A DNA stretch of 64,000 nt from CAWINY01 sp963837635 (GCA_963837635.1 CAWINY010000004.1:124001-188000); one strand, 5' to 3'; counted from the first letter of the stretch, positions 1 through 8,387 are shown. Numbers and translations: made by a program. Notes: generated by a model from the sequence alone, not told the origin.

Positions 1-33
1 CGCGTGCTTTCGCCGCTCCAAAAGGAGCTTCTG

Positions 34-921
34 ATGACAGAAAGAACCAGTAGGCTAAGAGCGGACGTCGTACTTGCCTTTACATTCGGTGCCACGTTTC
101 TGGCTACGATTATGGGTGTGGCAGTCTTCGTAAGAGACCCATCACCTCTTCTCATCACCGTAATCAAGATAACTATTGCGTTGGCCGCCGCAGGCGTCTC
201 CGCAACCATGCCTGGCTTTCTCTCATTTTCCTTTTCACCTATGGCATCAGCCGCGCTCCGCGCAGGGGGAGCCCTTGCGGTGTTTGCCATCGTCTTCTTC
301 TTTACCCCGGCAGGACTTATTCCGACTTCGTACAAGGCGGCACCCAAGCCACCCGAGCAGGCCCATACTATTGTTACGCGGCGGCTCGGCCTGCAGTTTC
401 AGCAGGACGGGCAGGTTCTCCCAATTCTGTATGAAGGAAACGACACAGGTGTCGTCATGTTACGGCGTCAAGCTTTCACGATCACTTTACCCAGGCGGAC
501 CTGGCGGACTCGCGCTGATGACTATCCAGCATTACAAATCACAGTTTCTGCAAATCCCCAAATAGCTGGTCTCGTTAACATTGGCGGTAGTGGCGAGGAG
601 AACCCGTTCTTTCAACCCGGAACCGGCGTCGCTGACTATGAGTACGGTGATGGCCAGCTCTGGGCAGTATCAGATCTTTCGGATCGTCCTTTTTCGCATA
701 ACTACATCGTAGGCGGCAGATTCAATGTGGAGGAGGAATTCGAGAGGCGCGGTGTCTACGTCTCGTCTATCGTGACGGATTCGTCGTCAAAGCAAAACCT
801 TATTCGCACTGCTGAACATATCTACATGATTTTTCGCCTGGACGAGGCTCCGAGCGTAGATCTGAAGCCAACGATCCTCGATATTTCTAACCTTGATCTC
901 GTGAAGCTTGATTTCAAATAG
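34..921 (+). CDS. Two-TM membrane-anchored protein of unknown function
   Basis: The protein is about 295 residues. I take the start at the ATG at 34 because a good ribosome binding site (aaaggag, 20-26) precedes it; an in-frame GTG upstream would add 10 residues. Two hydrophobic stretches (about residues 13-35 and 38-60), perhaps with a third at 78-95, are followed by a polar domain of about 190 residues that lacks cysteines and is probably periplasmic. I do not recognise the family. No partner gene is evident, since the gene lies at the window edge and is followed by about 400 bases without a gene. That it is a real gene is fairly sure from length, ribosome binding site and membrane topology; its role is unknown. 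Confidence 0.65.
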   Translation: MTERTSRLRADVVLAFTFGATFLATIMGVAVFVRDPSPLLITVIKITIALAAAGVSATMPGFLSFSFSPMASAALRAGGALAVFAIVFFFTPAGLIPTSYKAAPKPPEQAHTIVTRRLGLQFQQDGQVLPILYEGNDTGVVMLRRQAFTITLPRRTWRTRADDYPALQITVSANPQIAGLVNIGGSGEENPFFQPGTGVADYEYGDGQLWAVSDLSDRPFSHNYIVGGRFNVEEEFERRGVYVSSIVTDSSSKQNLIRTAEHIYMIFRLDEAPSVDLKPTILDISNLDLVKLDFK

Positions 922-1318
922 ACCTAGACATCCGTTACAGCCTCATCGAGAGCTCAGAAAGACCTCTGATCCTCGCACAGATACGAGTCACGCTGCCTAA
1001 ATCGGTCTGGACCCGACGGTGCCGCTGCTTTGTGTGCGCCGACAGGGTCCAGTCCTAGCTCCATGCTGGCGCCGCCATCCAGGGCGGCCCCCAACACCCC
1101 AGCAGGGAAGGACCTTCATCATGCAGATATCGAACGGTTAGAGAAGCATCAGAGGATGATTGGTGAAAACTCCCCTTTGCGTGAATGACCGGGGCGGGCG
1201 CTCCCGATTCGGGATTGTTCACGCTATGGGCTCGCAAGAATACTTCAAATCAGCGTAAAGTGTGTCGGATGAGGAACTCTAAGCCAGAGTCGTTCATCGT
1301 CGGTGCTGTGCTTGGGGG
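922..1318. other. Intergenic stretch, nothing recognised
   Basis: I see no supported gene, RNA or repeat here. A 60-codon reverse frame at 1055-1237 has no ribosome binding site or recognisable motif. Confidence 0.5.
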
Positions 1319-1558
1319 ATGTTATTCATGACTGATTCGTACTCAAGACCGCCGTATGGGTTGTTATTATTTGGGATCTTCTCATTTTTCATGGCTGTGC
1401 TTGGGACGTGCACCGGGGTAACGGGTGCACGCTATGGTGGTTGGGTCTACCGCGCCAAAGAACCGAAGCAGTTTTGGCGGCTAGTCGCAATGTATTATCT
1501 CGGTGGTGTTTGTTTCATCGGATACTTCTTGTATAAGGTCTACGGACTTTCAAACTGA
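1319..1558 (+). CDS. Small two-TM membrane protein
   Basis: The predicted protein is 79 residues, or 76 if the second ATG at 1328 is used. It has two hydrophobic segments (about residues 13-34 and 57-73) separated by a Gly/Arg/Lys-rich loop. A G-rich stretch just before the first ATG (gggggatg) is a weak ribosome binding site. The pattern fits a small inner-membrane protein, and I cannot assign a family. A second small two-TM protein lies downstream at 2061-2390. Confidence 0.5.
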   Translation: MLFMTDSYSRPPYGLLLFGIFSFFMAVLGTCTGVTGARYGGWVYRAKEPKQFWRLVAMYYLGGVCFIGYFLYKVYGLSN

Positions 1559-2060
1559 GCTGATTTTCTCCATGGCCGGTCGCACACCCGCGATCTTTTA
1601 TAATCGGCGAAGTCGATTCCATTGCCATCGTAATGAGATGGGAACTGAGGAGGCATGTGTGGTTTTGGATCACGATGAGCTTCCTCGCAGCGGCTTCGTC
1701 TCCCGCTGATTTTGTTTGTTCCTTGGACTACAAAGTCGGTTCCCGCCGTCGTGATTGCGTCCTTCAGCAGCGCGGATTTGTACGTAATGCTCGCGGTTCT
1801 CTCTGTTGTCGGGAAATTCGTGGCAAGGCCGAAAACATCAACCAATTGGCGATAAATCCCCGTAGCGCTTTTCATCGCTGGGGCATTTCCGTTGGGGGGT
1901 ACCCAGGTTGTTAACGCCCAGGGCGGCGACCCCAGTCCGGGCGGTAATTCACGGGATGGGCTGTTTACGCCAGTCATTCGTACTGCTGTTTTAAGCAACT
2001 CAAACCGCGTAAACTCACTATGAATCGGAATATGAGCGGGCAGCCTGTAAGGAACCAGCT
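1559..2060. other. Stretch without a supported gene
   Basis: Competing frames on both strands (plus 1633-1914, minus 1540-1998) each look partly protein-like, but neither has a clear ribosome binding site or known motif. A plus frame ending at the TGA at 2019-2021 resembles the tail of a Gly/Asn-rich protein, so this may be a decayed gene. Confidence 0.35.
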
Positions 2061-2390
2061 GTGGTTAACACTGTTTTGATCGTCGTAGGAATTGTGGCGT
2101 GGCTTGCCGCGCTCCAAATCACCCTCCGTGCAAACCGCGCATGGACGGCAATCGTTGACTCAGTCAACCAGAACCGCTCTCCGCAGGAACGCCTACCGTA
2201 CACATGGTATCAACTGGATCAACGCAGGAGCGTCACTCGATGGAAATTTCGGCCATTGATCCTTGTCGAATATAGAAAGATCCACGGTGAAGATGACCTC
2301 TTCCATCGTTGGAGGTCTTCTGTGAACATCGGCATGTCTCTCGTGTTGGCTGGGCTGCTTCTCATCACACTCGGCATGCACGTTCGGTAA
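2061..2390 (+). CDS. Small two-TM membrane protein, GTG start
   Basis: The protein is 109 residues and starts with GTG, preceded by aaggaa at 2049-2054. A transmembrane segment at residues 3-20 and another at about 87-106 flank a polar, Arg/Trp-rich loop of about 65 residues. It is probably an inner-membrane protein. The family is not recognised, and no operon partner overlaps it. Confidence 0.55.
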   Translation: MVNTVLIVVGIVAWLAALQITLRANRAWTAIVDSVNQNRSPQERLPYTWYQLDQRRSVTRWKFRPLILVEYRKIHGEDDLFHRWRSSVNIGMSLVLAGLLLITLGMHVR

Positions 2391-2514
2391 TGGCTGCGTC
2401 CAAATTCTCTCCTGTCTCTATAAGTGTTGAGAAATCCCCATAGCATCATTAATCGCGATCTGCGTGTGCTATCGGGGGATCAGCTCCGCTGGGCAGGCGA
2501 CGACGATCTTAAGT

Positions 2515-3765
2515 TCAGTCACCAACTCCGGCGCTCGCCTTGGACATCTTCCCGTCCGGCATGCTCGGCTTTTTATGACCGGCTACCGCGCCGTCACACA
2601 GCCCCGTCAGCCTGGTTCGGTAATTCGCCGCCAGGGTCTTCGCCTTCTCCACGGCAGTGCCGGCCTTCTTGAGTTCCTTTTCAATCTCGTCGATATCCAC
2701 AAAGGTCCGGCGAATCTCGTCGGAGAGAGCGGCGCTCTTTTGCAGGAAGTCCGGTCCCTCGACCCGCATGCGCTCGAACACCGGACGAAGCACTTCGAGG
2801 TCACGTGGGAGCCAAGCACGGGTCGAGCGGAGCACCCAGACGCCATCCTCCTGTCCCCATCGGCACTCGCGGTCTGATTGGCGAAGCTGGGTCTCCTCCC
2901 TCGTGACGATCACGGCGACTGGAAGCTTATGTTCTTTGGCATCTCGCACGACCTTTTTGATGTCGGTCTCCGCGACAGTCGCCTTGTCCTTGTTGTCCAC
3001 CACCATCTTGGGGTCGGCGGCATTCCCCGCAGGGTCCCGGAATGCCACGAGGTAATCGCCATGCCGGGGCAACTTCTCGCTGATCCAGACTCCCGGCCAC
3101 GAGCGCACCTCTTCGGCGAAATCCAATTCTTCTTTCTTGCCGATCCGAGCCACCTTTGCCATCTCGGCTTCAAGGGCCTGATTCTTTTCGCGCAATGCTT
3201 CGATTTCCTTGAAATAGTCCTTCACATGGCGGTCGAGGTCGCCCGCCCTTGCCCTCTCGGTGTTCAACGCAGCCTCAAGCTCCGTCTTGACCTTGGCGAT
3301 TTCCGTTTGCTTCTGCGCGTCCGCCAGCTTCTGGGCGGCATCAAGCTCGGCGATACGATTCGTGAGGACCGTCAGTTGCTTCTGGAGTTCCTTCTCGGTG
3401 GCCAGCCGCTCCGCCTGCTTGGCATTGCCGAGCGTGGCGGCGGCATTCTTGTCGAATTCCTTGAGGCGGACTTCAAGCTGGCTCTTTTCGGTCTGGAGCC
3501 CCTGCACTTCGGCGTTGTATTTTGCGGTCACTTCCGCCAAACGCCGAGTCAGTTCCACATCGAACTTTGCCCACCGTGCATGCTCGGCGTCTTTCTCCTT
3601 TGCCAGCAGAAGACGGATGGCTTCCTCCGCACTCATTTGGGCGATGCGGCCATACTCCTTCATGCCCAAGCGGTCGAGCACCTCGGCACGACTGAGTTCC
3701 CCTTTGCCAAGGCACAGCGGGCACTCAATGTTTTCCGGCAGACCACCTACTGTTGCGTCCGGCAT
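2515..3765 (-). CDS. DUF2130-like coiled-coil protein with N-terminal zinc-knuckle-like motif
   Basis: The 416-residue protein starts at an ATG preceded by GGAG. Residues 14-17 form a C-P-L-C pair within a short knuckle-like segment. A long charged coiled coil covers roughly residues 55-205. From about 208 (GKKEELDFAEEV) onward comes an alpha/beta domain resembling DUF2130, a nuclease-fold relative of RmuC proteins. A hydrophobic strand around residues 285-293 (PVAVIVTRE) fits the usual core strand. The C-terminal ~80 residues are again helical and Lys-rich. DUF2130 proteins are of unknown function, and a DNA-related role is inference from the fold. The gene lies directly downstream of a truncated reverse-strand gene cut by the IS66 remnant, so it may have lost its native promoter or operon partner. 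Confidence 0.6.
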   Translation of the reverse strand: MPDATVGGLPENIECPLCLGKGELSRAEVLDRLGMKEYGRIAQMSAEEAIRLLLAKEKDAEHARWAKFDVELTRRLAEVTAKYNAEVQGLQTEKSQLEVRLKEFDKNAAATLGNAKQAERLATEKELQKQLTVLTNRIAELDAAQKLADAQKQTEIAKVKTELEAALNTERARAGDLDRHVKDYFKEIEALREKNQALEAEMAKVARIGKKEELDFAEEVRSWPGVWISEKLPRHGDYLVAFRDPAGNAADPKMVVDNKDKATVAETDIKKVVRDAKEHKLPVAVIVTREETQLRQSDRECRWGQEDGVWVLRSTRAWLPRDLEVLRPVFERMRVEGPDFLQKSAALSDEIRRTFVDIDEIEKELKKAGTAVEKAKTLAANYRTRLTGLCDGAVAGHKKPSMPDGKMSKASAGVGD

Positions 3766-3817
3766 ATCGTCTCCAATCTCGTCTGTATAAAATCAAATGC
3801 GAAGTACGCGGCCACTA

Positions 3818-3960
3818 TCAGCGGAACCTTACCATCCCTGCTGCCCTCAGTTCACCGTAGGTTGATCGCACGTACTTCCTCGCAGCCTTGTTTGCTGGCA
3901 TTCCACACGTTGCCATGGCGTGCAAGACCCGACTCACCAGACCGTCCCAGTCCCCGGCGT
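3818..3960 (-). pseudogene. C-terminal remnant of an unidentified gene, cut by the IS66 remnant
   Basis: The minus-strand frame ending at 3818 gives about 45 protein-like residues (from DWDGLVSRV to GMVRFR). It continues upstream only into the antisense of the IS66 tnpB sequence. The sensible reading is that the true gene ran rightward past 3960 and was truncated when the insertion sequence moved in or decayed. It ends 52 bases before the DUF2130-like gene on the same strand and may have been in an operon with it. Confidence 0.4.
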
Positions 3961-3965
3961 CAGCA

Positions 3966-4265
3966 GGCTTGGTGCGCGAGCGGCTGGAAAGCGATCCCAC
4001 GAGCGGCCACGTGTTTTTATTCGCTAACGCGCGTCGTGACCGCTTGAAATGCCTGTTTTTCGATGGCTCGGGGCTATGGGTGTGCGCCAAGCGAATCGAG
4101 CGCGGAAGGCTACGCTGGCCGGAGTCTGGCGGCGATAAGGTTCAGTTGAGTCGCGAGGAGTTTGCGCTTCTGATCGGCGGCATCGATCTGGCCGAGACGC
4201 GGTTGCGCAAGTGGTATCGCAAGCCGGTCGGGGTGGAAGCTTCGGAGTCACGAAAAGGTGCATAA
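3966..4265 (+). pseudogene. IS66 TnpB, N-terminally truncated
   Basis: Recognisable TnpB core: LVRERLESDPTSGHVFLF, then RRDRLKCLFFDGSGLW and AKRIERGRLRWP. These match the middle and end of IS66 accessory protein TnpB (Orf2). The usual first ~25 residues, including the DMR..DGL motif, are not present in any frame upstream. It ends 52 bases before tnpC, the normal order. Confidence 0.75.
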
Positions 4266-4317
4266 ACACTGCTGATTTCTTCACCTATCCACAGCTGAAT
4301 CTGGTATCAAAGAAGGC

Positions 4318-5928
4318 GTGAGCACGCCGCCAGCATCGACGCTTCCTTCACACGCTGATGCGGCCGCTGCAGCGTTGATCGCGCAGTTACAACAACAGTT
4401 GAAAGCCAAGGACGAGCAGTTCGAATCGCAGACGCGCGAACTGGATTATGCGCGGCTGAAGATCCGTGTGCTGGAAGAGCGTCTGCGGCGGGATCGTATT
4501 GCGCGTTACGGCCAACGCAGCGAGACGCTGAGCGATCTGCAACTGGAGTTGCTGGATCTGGAGCCTGGCGTATCGGGCGAAGAAGTTGCGGCCGAGAGCG
4601 AACGTGAGCCGCTGACGACGACGTCGGAAGACAAGCCGCAAGACCACCGGAAAACCCAGCCGCGACGCAAGCATCCTGGCCGGCAGACGCTGCCTGCGCA
4701 TCTCCCGCGTGTTGACAAGATCATTGCCTGCACGGCGGAGCAGTGCCGCTGCGGGCGCTGCGGCGAGGCGTCCACCGTCATCGGCTACGAAGAGACTGAA
4801 GTGCTCGATGTGAAGCCGGCCGAGTTCTTCGTTACCGTTTTCAAGCGCGAGAAGCGAGCCTGTAAGCGTTGCGCGGAACAGGGCGTCGAAACGGCAGCCG
4901 CGCCGGAGCGGATCGTCCCGAAGTCGCTGTTCTCCGATCAGGTCATCATCGACTTCGTGGTATCGAAGTATGCGGATTCGCTTCCGGTCTATCGGCAAAG
5001 TGCGCGGCTAAAGCGCGATGCGGAGCTGGATGTGCATCGCTCGACGATCTGCGACGCGGTGATGCGCGTGGGCGAGTTACTAGTGCCGATCACCGGCGCG
5101 ATGAAGCGCGAGTTACTCGCAGGAAGTTATATCCAGGCCGACGAAACTCCGGTCGGGGTGCAAACGCACGACAAGCGCGGACGCAATCATCAGGGTTATC
5201 TGTGGCAGTACGGTTCGCCAGGCAAAGGCGTGGTCTTCGACTTCCGCATGGGGCGTGATCGCGAAGGTCCGAAACAGTTTCTTGGCAACTTCGAAGGGCG
5301 TCTGCAGACCGATGGCTACCAAGGGTACAACAAAGTCGGCGCTCCGGGGATGGTGCATGCCTGCTGTCTCGCACATGCCCGGCGCAAGTTTGTGGAAGCC
5401 GTGAAGGTCGACGCGAAGGATCAGGCCTCGGCGCGCATCGTTGCGCTGATGGACGAGTTGTTTGCCATCGACCGCGAGGCACGCGACCAGAACATGGAGC
5501 ACGCACAACGCCACGCGCTACGGAAAGAGCGGGCGCCGCGGGTGCTCGAACCGTTGCGCACAAGCTTGCTGGCGCTGCAGGAAACGGTGCTGCCCAAGAG
5601 CCTTGCCGGGCAGGCTGCCAACTACACGCTCTCGTTATGGAGCAAGCTCACACTGTTTCTCGACTATCCGGAGCTTGAACTCTCGAACAACCTGGCCGAG
5701 AACTCCATGCGTCCCATAGCCATCGGTCGCAGGAACTGGCTGCATCTGGGCAGCAAGGAGGCGGGCCCAAAGGTAGCCTCCATCTTCTCGGTGATCGAAA
5801 GCTGCCGCCGGCTCGCGATTCCAGTGCGCGAATATCTGGCCTTGGTTCTGCCCGGGCTCGCCAACCGTTCCATTCAGAGCGTGGCTCAACTCACACCAAC
5901 CGCTTACGCCGCCAACCGCTCAAAGTAA
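4318..5928 (+). CDS. tnpC: IS66-family transposase TnpC
   Basis: The 536-residue protein has a GTG start. The N-terminus (residues 15-60) is a helical leucine-rich region. Residues 138-187 hold the IS66 zinc-binding domain (cysteines 138, 143, 145, 148, 182 and 185). The DDE catalytic domain follows with D275 (IQADETPVG), D332 (LQTDGYQGYN) and E461 (NNLAENSMRP), then the C-terminal helical tail. Full length and all three acidic residues suggest an intact enzyme. Without tnpA, with tnpB truncated and the left end lost, the element is probably immobile. Confidence 0.93.
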   Translation: MSTPPASTLPSHADAAAAALIAQLQQQLKAKDEQFESQTRELDYARLKIRVLEERLRRDRIARYGQRSETLSDLQLELLDLEPGVSGEEVAAESEREPLTTTSEDKPQDHRKTQPRRKHPGRQTLPAHLPRVDKIIACTAEQCRCGRCGEASTVIGYEETEVLDVKPAEFFVTVFKREKRACKRCAEQGVETAAAPERIVPKSLFSDQVIIDFVVSKYADSLPVYRQSARLKRDAELDVHRSTICDAVMRVGELLVPITGAMKRELLAGSYIQADETPVGVQTHDKRGRNHQGYLWQYGSPGKGVVFDFRMGRDREGPKQFLGNFEGRLQTDGYQGYNKVGAPGMVHACCLAHARRKFVEAVKVDAKDQASARIVALMDELFAIDREARDQNMEHAQRHALRKERAPRVLEPLRTSLLALQETVLPKSLAGQAANYTLSLWSKLTLFLDYPELELSNNLAENSMRPIAIGRRNWLHLGSKEAGPKVASIFSVIESCRRLAIPVREYLALVLPGLANRSIQSVAQLTPTAYAANRSK

Positions 5929-5967
5929 CCTCGCCCAAATCTCTCCGCATCGTCAACCATGAAGTTG

Positions 5968-5980
5968 CCCGGACGGATAC
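5968..5980 (-). repeat. IS66 right terminal inverted repeat
   Basis: The 13-base sequence cccggacggatac lies 40 bases after the tnpC stop and marks the end of IS sequence. The very next in-frame bases encode the toxin remnant. Confidence 0.6.
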
Positions 5981-6061
5981 GATTATCGCGTCCGCTTCCA
6001 CGATCTGGGCGATTCCATCCTGGTGCTCGCCATAAAACACCGCCGCGAAGCCTACCGCTGA
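5978..6061 (+). pseudogene. C-terminal remnant of a RelE/ParE-family toxin
   Basis: The frame ending at the TGA at 6059-6061 encodes YDYRVRFHDLGDSILVL followed by AIKHRREAYR. This is the typical last strand and HRREAYR tail of RelE/ParE mRNA-interferase toxins. The reading frame is closed by a stop just upstream (5960-5962), inside the IS66 end. The rest of the toxin and its antitoxin are not in the window, so the IS66 element seems to have removed or separated them. Confidence 0.6.
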
Positions 6062-6661
6062 TCGGTGGTTTTGATTTTGGGGGTTGAGGGGGACATCCCC
6101 CTCATAGTTGAGAAACGCCCGCAGCTCGCGCGGCGGTCAAGGCCGCGCGGTACGCGCGCCGCGCCAGCGGGCGGAGCGCAGCGTAGAGCCTTTACGGACG
6201 ACGGAGCGGAGGGTACCGCGCGTGAGCGCGCCGGGATGCCCGTTTCCGCCCCGATCCTTTGCTTTCAACACGTTAACGCCGCAGCAACCCAAGGTTACTC
6301 CCGCAGGAACCGCCAACCGCCCACTTTCCCCTTAGTCGCTTTATTTTCAACACGTTTACCCGCGTAAACATGTAAACGCCTTATTTTTCGCGCTCGCTGG
6401 CTGTAGATGCTTGATTCCGCAAGCGTTCCCGCACGGTTACCGCACGGTATCCCTGCAGCAACCCGCCGGGGGTGACGTGTCACCCCCTACTCCCGCCGCC
6501 GCAGGCGGCGCTAAACTGACGGAGCCAGGGAGCGCCGGGAACGGCGGCCCCGGACCCCCGGCAACCCTGGCCCCAGGCCCCGAACCACGTCAGCAGCACC
6601 GGAAAAAGCAAAACCCAGGTTAGAGCCGAAAGGCCACATGCGTATTTAGAGCGCAGAAATC
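6062..6661. other. 600-base noncoding stretch with hairpins
   Basis: No gene is supported. The stretch is strongly GC-rich and holds a perfect hairpin at 6085-6104. It also has degenerate short repeats of the type tcaacacgttaacgc (near 6267, again with variation near 6349), and ends downstream of the toxin/immunity operon coming from the right. It may include the 3' transcript end of that operon. Confidence 0.4.
6085..6104. repeat. Perfect 8-bp hairpin
   Basis: tgaggggg and ccccctca form an 8-bp stem around an acat loop. No U-tract follows on either strand, so I do not call it a Rho-independent terminator. Confidence 0.5.
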
Positions 6662-7279
6662 CTACTCCCCGCCGTCTGCCGCGTGCGGACAGTGTATTGG
6701 CAACGCCGAAGGTCGGGATATGCCGTTGTCGGAGCAGATCATGTCCTCCAGCTGTTCGCGGTAAGTCTTTGGTATGCCAGCAGTTGGGTAGTATGTCACA
6801 CGATAGGAGCCATCCTCGTTCGTCAGGACGTGGGCGATGTACGTTTGCCTCGTTCGACTGGCGTATACTGCAAACCCGATCTTGCCGTCAGCGCACTGAT
6901 GCGGTACGCAGCCCCTTATCGTAACGACATAGCCTTTGTCCTCATAATCTTCAACGTGTAGGAAACCTAGTCCCGTCACGCTCAGATACGGATCATGTAG
7001 TGTGAGTGAATCCCAGAGAACGTGCGGCTGTGGAGCGCCGTGAACGACGATAACTCTCCATCCGCGTAAGGGAGGGCGAGCTTGTCCGATAAATAGATAA
7101 TCCTTGCCTTCAGCAGCACCCGAATCAAAAGAAACGCTCTTGTTAATACTCTGCAAGTACTGCTTTACAAATCTCGTCTCCGGGGAGTCCTTGGGCTGTT
7201 CTGCAGCCGATAGGAATGAGAATACAAGTATAACCATAACGACTAACATATACGGCCTAGCCAAAGCCAACTTTCTCAT
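6662..7279 (-). CDS. Exported Ivy-like protein, candidate immunity to the adjacent lysozyme-like Rhs tip
   Basis: The protein is 205 residues. Residues 1-26 form a signal peptide (positive start, hydrophobic core, SAA cleavage region). Residues 124-129 read C-V-P-H-Q-C, followed by ADGK. This matches the C-x-P-H-x-C inhibitory loop of the Ivy family, periplasmic inhibitors of lysozyme and lytic transglycosylases, in which the loop histidine blocks the active site. The rest (YVVTIRG before the loop, FAVY and YIAHVL strands after it) fits a small beta-sheet protein. The start ATG overlaps the stop of the orphan Rhs tip (ATGA, 7276-7279), so the two are translated together. The tip carries a transglycosylase/lysozyme-like domain, so the natural role is periplasmic self-protection. 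Seen: motif, signal, overlap. Inferred: immunity. Ivy homology is suggested by motif only. Confidence 0.65.
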   Translation of the reverse strand: MRKLALARPYMLVVMVILVFSFLSAAEQPKDSPETRFVKQYLQSINKSVSFDSGAAEGKDYLFIGQARPPLRGWRVIVVHGAPQPHVLWDSLTLHDPYLSVTGLGFLHVEDYEDKGYVVTIRGCVPHQCADGKIGFAVYASRTRQTYIAHVLTNEDGSYRVTYYPTAGIPKTYREQLEDMICSDNGISRPSALPIHCPHAADGGE

Positions 7280-8370
7280 CGGAATGACTCCACATAATTG
7301 ATGTAATGTCCAAGGGTTTCTCCGCCATAACTAAGATTTAACATGGCGCCATATCCCCCAGGTGAAGCGATAGCCGCGTTGACTCCGCTGCGTGAGCCGC
7401 GATAGTAACCTATGGCAATTTCCAGTGAGTGGTCAGGATGACTCGAAGGAACGGGGCCGCCCATGAGGCCGCTGAGGTAACTTGCGGCAGCATCCACCTG
7501 GTTTTGTATGGCGGCCGGACTTGATCCGGTAGCATCCTCGTTATCCAGTCCAGTGGCGTTCCTGACACCGCGTGTGAGTCCAAACATGCCAGCAGCAGAA
7601 CTGGTTGAGCTCTGGGCAGTCGGGTCTAGACTCGACTCCTTCATTCCCATGCCGACAAGAACATTAGGGTCAATTCCGTTCGCCGCACCTGCGCTATGAA
7701 CGGCATTTTCAAATGCTATCGCCTGAGGTCCGGTCAGGGAAGAATTTAGGATGGCCTGCTCGGATTGATCGGAGAGCGCGCACAATCCCAGTGGATCGAC
7801 TCCATTGATTGGATCATTATTCACGTAGGCATAGAGGTTCGTTCCGCCCTTGGTCCCAATCGGGTCGGGTTGCAGGAAGCGGCCCAGCGTAGCCGAGTAG
7901 TAACGGGCGCGGACATAGTACAGGCCGGTTTCCGTGTCGTAGCGGTAGCCAGCAAAGCGGTAGGCGAAGTAGCTTCCGCCGGAGGGCGCGCCGAACTCGC
8001 TGTAGGTGTAGGTCTCGACCGCCCCGCTGCGGCCCGGCGTCGTGGCGGCCACGGTGCTCCCCTGCACGTCGTGGTGATAGTAGGCGACGGACTCCGTCTG
8101 GGTTCCAGTTGCCGGCGTGATCGCCGCCACCGGCAGCCCGCCCACCCCGCGCACGGTCAGCGTCCAGGGCGTGCACGTTGTTCCAACGCAGTTGTAATCG
8201 GCGAACTCGTCCTCGCCCGCCAGCACGAACTGGGTGATCCCCCCGCCCACCTGCTTCTCCTTTAGGTGGCCCACCGGATCGTACAGATACGTAGCTGTCC
8301 CCCAGCCGGCGGTCTGCGCAGCCGCCCTCTGCAGGGATTTTCGGGGTCTCAGAAGAGAGACCCGGGCCAA
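7276..8370 (-). CDS. Orphan Rhs tip: core domain plus lytic-transglycosylase (SLT/lysozyme-like) toxin domain
   Basis: The frame encodes up to 364 residues. Residues 21-198 are an Rhs core nearly identical to the main Rhs protein (LYYVRARYYSATLGRFLQPDP, then LYAYVNNDPING and DPLGLC). After the core boundary the sequence is unique. Residues 231-275 contain the goose-lysozyme/SLT signature with a likely catalytic Glu at 245 (MGMKESSLDP), and AAGMFGL at 259-265 corresponds to the AAGLMQ box of transglycosylases. IGYYRGS at 320-326 fits the later active-site loop. The only start upstream of the core is a TTG at 8370 after a 7-bp hairpin, with no signal peptide. The segment therefore looks like a silent spare tip that needs recombination into the main rhs gene to be exported. 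The next gene overlaps by 4 bases and is its probable immunity gene. Confidence 0.85.
   Translation of the reverse strand: MARVSLLRPRKSLQRAAAQTAGWGTATYLYDPVGHLKEKQVGGGITQFVLAGEDEFADYNCVGTTCTPWTLTVRGVGGLPVAAITPATGTQTESVAYYHHDVQGSTVAATTPGRSGAVETYTYSEFGAPSGGSYFAYRFAGYRYDTETGLYYVRARYYSATLGRFLQPDPIGTKGGTNLYAYVNNDPINGVDPLGLCALSDQSEQAILNSSLTGPQAIAFENAVHSAGAANGIDPNVLVGMGMKESSLDPTAQSSTSSAAGMFGLTRGVRNATGLDNEDATGSSPAAIQNQVDAAASYLSGLMGGPVPSSHPDHSLEIAIGYYRGSRSGVNAAIASPGGYGAMLNLSYGGETLGHYINYVESFR
7794..8313 (-). repeat. Rhs core repeat, copy 1 (orphan tip)
   Basis: This ~520-base stretch is nearly the same as 9672-10192 on the same strand. It spans the Rhs core from the AGWGT region to NDPIN. Similarity stops at both edges: the toxin-specific 3' ends are unrelated, and upstream only the main gene continues into YD repeats. 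Confidence 0.85.
8344..8363. repeat. Hairpin before the orphan Rhs tip
   Basis: gggtctc and gagaccc form a perfect 7-bp stem around a 6-base loop. It sits between the first immunity gene and the orphan core and could limit read-through or mark a recombination joint. No U-tract is present. Confidence 0.4.
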
Positions 8371-8387
8371 CCGCTAGCCGAGGATAG

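Larger units (their letters stand above)
3960..5980 (+). mobile_element. IS66-family element, left end missing
   Basis: The element contains a 5'-truncated tnpB and a full-length tnpC. A terminal inverted-repeat sequence, cccggacggatac (5968-5980), is the reverse complement of the expected IS66-type start (GTA..CGTCCGG). No matching left repeat occurs before the truncated tnpB, and tnpA is absent, so the left part was deleted. The right boundary abuts a toxin-gene fragment. The left boundary near 3960 is an estimate from where TnpB similarity starts. Confidence 0.7.

Noticed and set aside
1540..1998. 152-codon minus-strand and 93-codon plus-strand frames
   Set aside because: They overlap each other and neither has a ribosome binding site or family motif; probably noncoding or decayed.
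2878..4047. 389-codon plus-strand frame
   Set aside because: It is antisense to the DUF2130-like gene, which has a ribosome binding site, coiled coil and recognisable domain; the plus frame has no motif.
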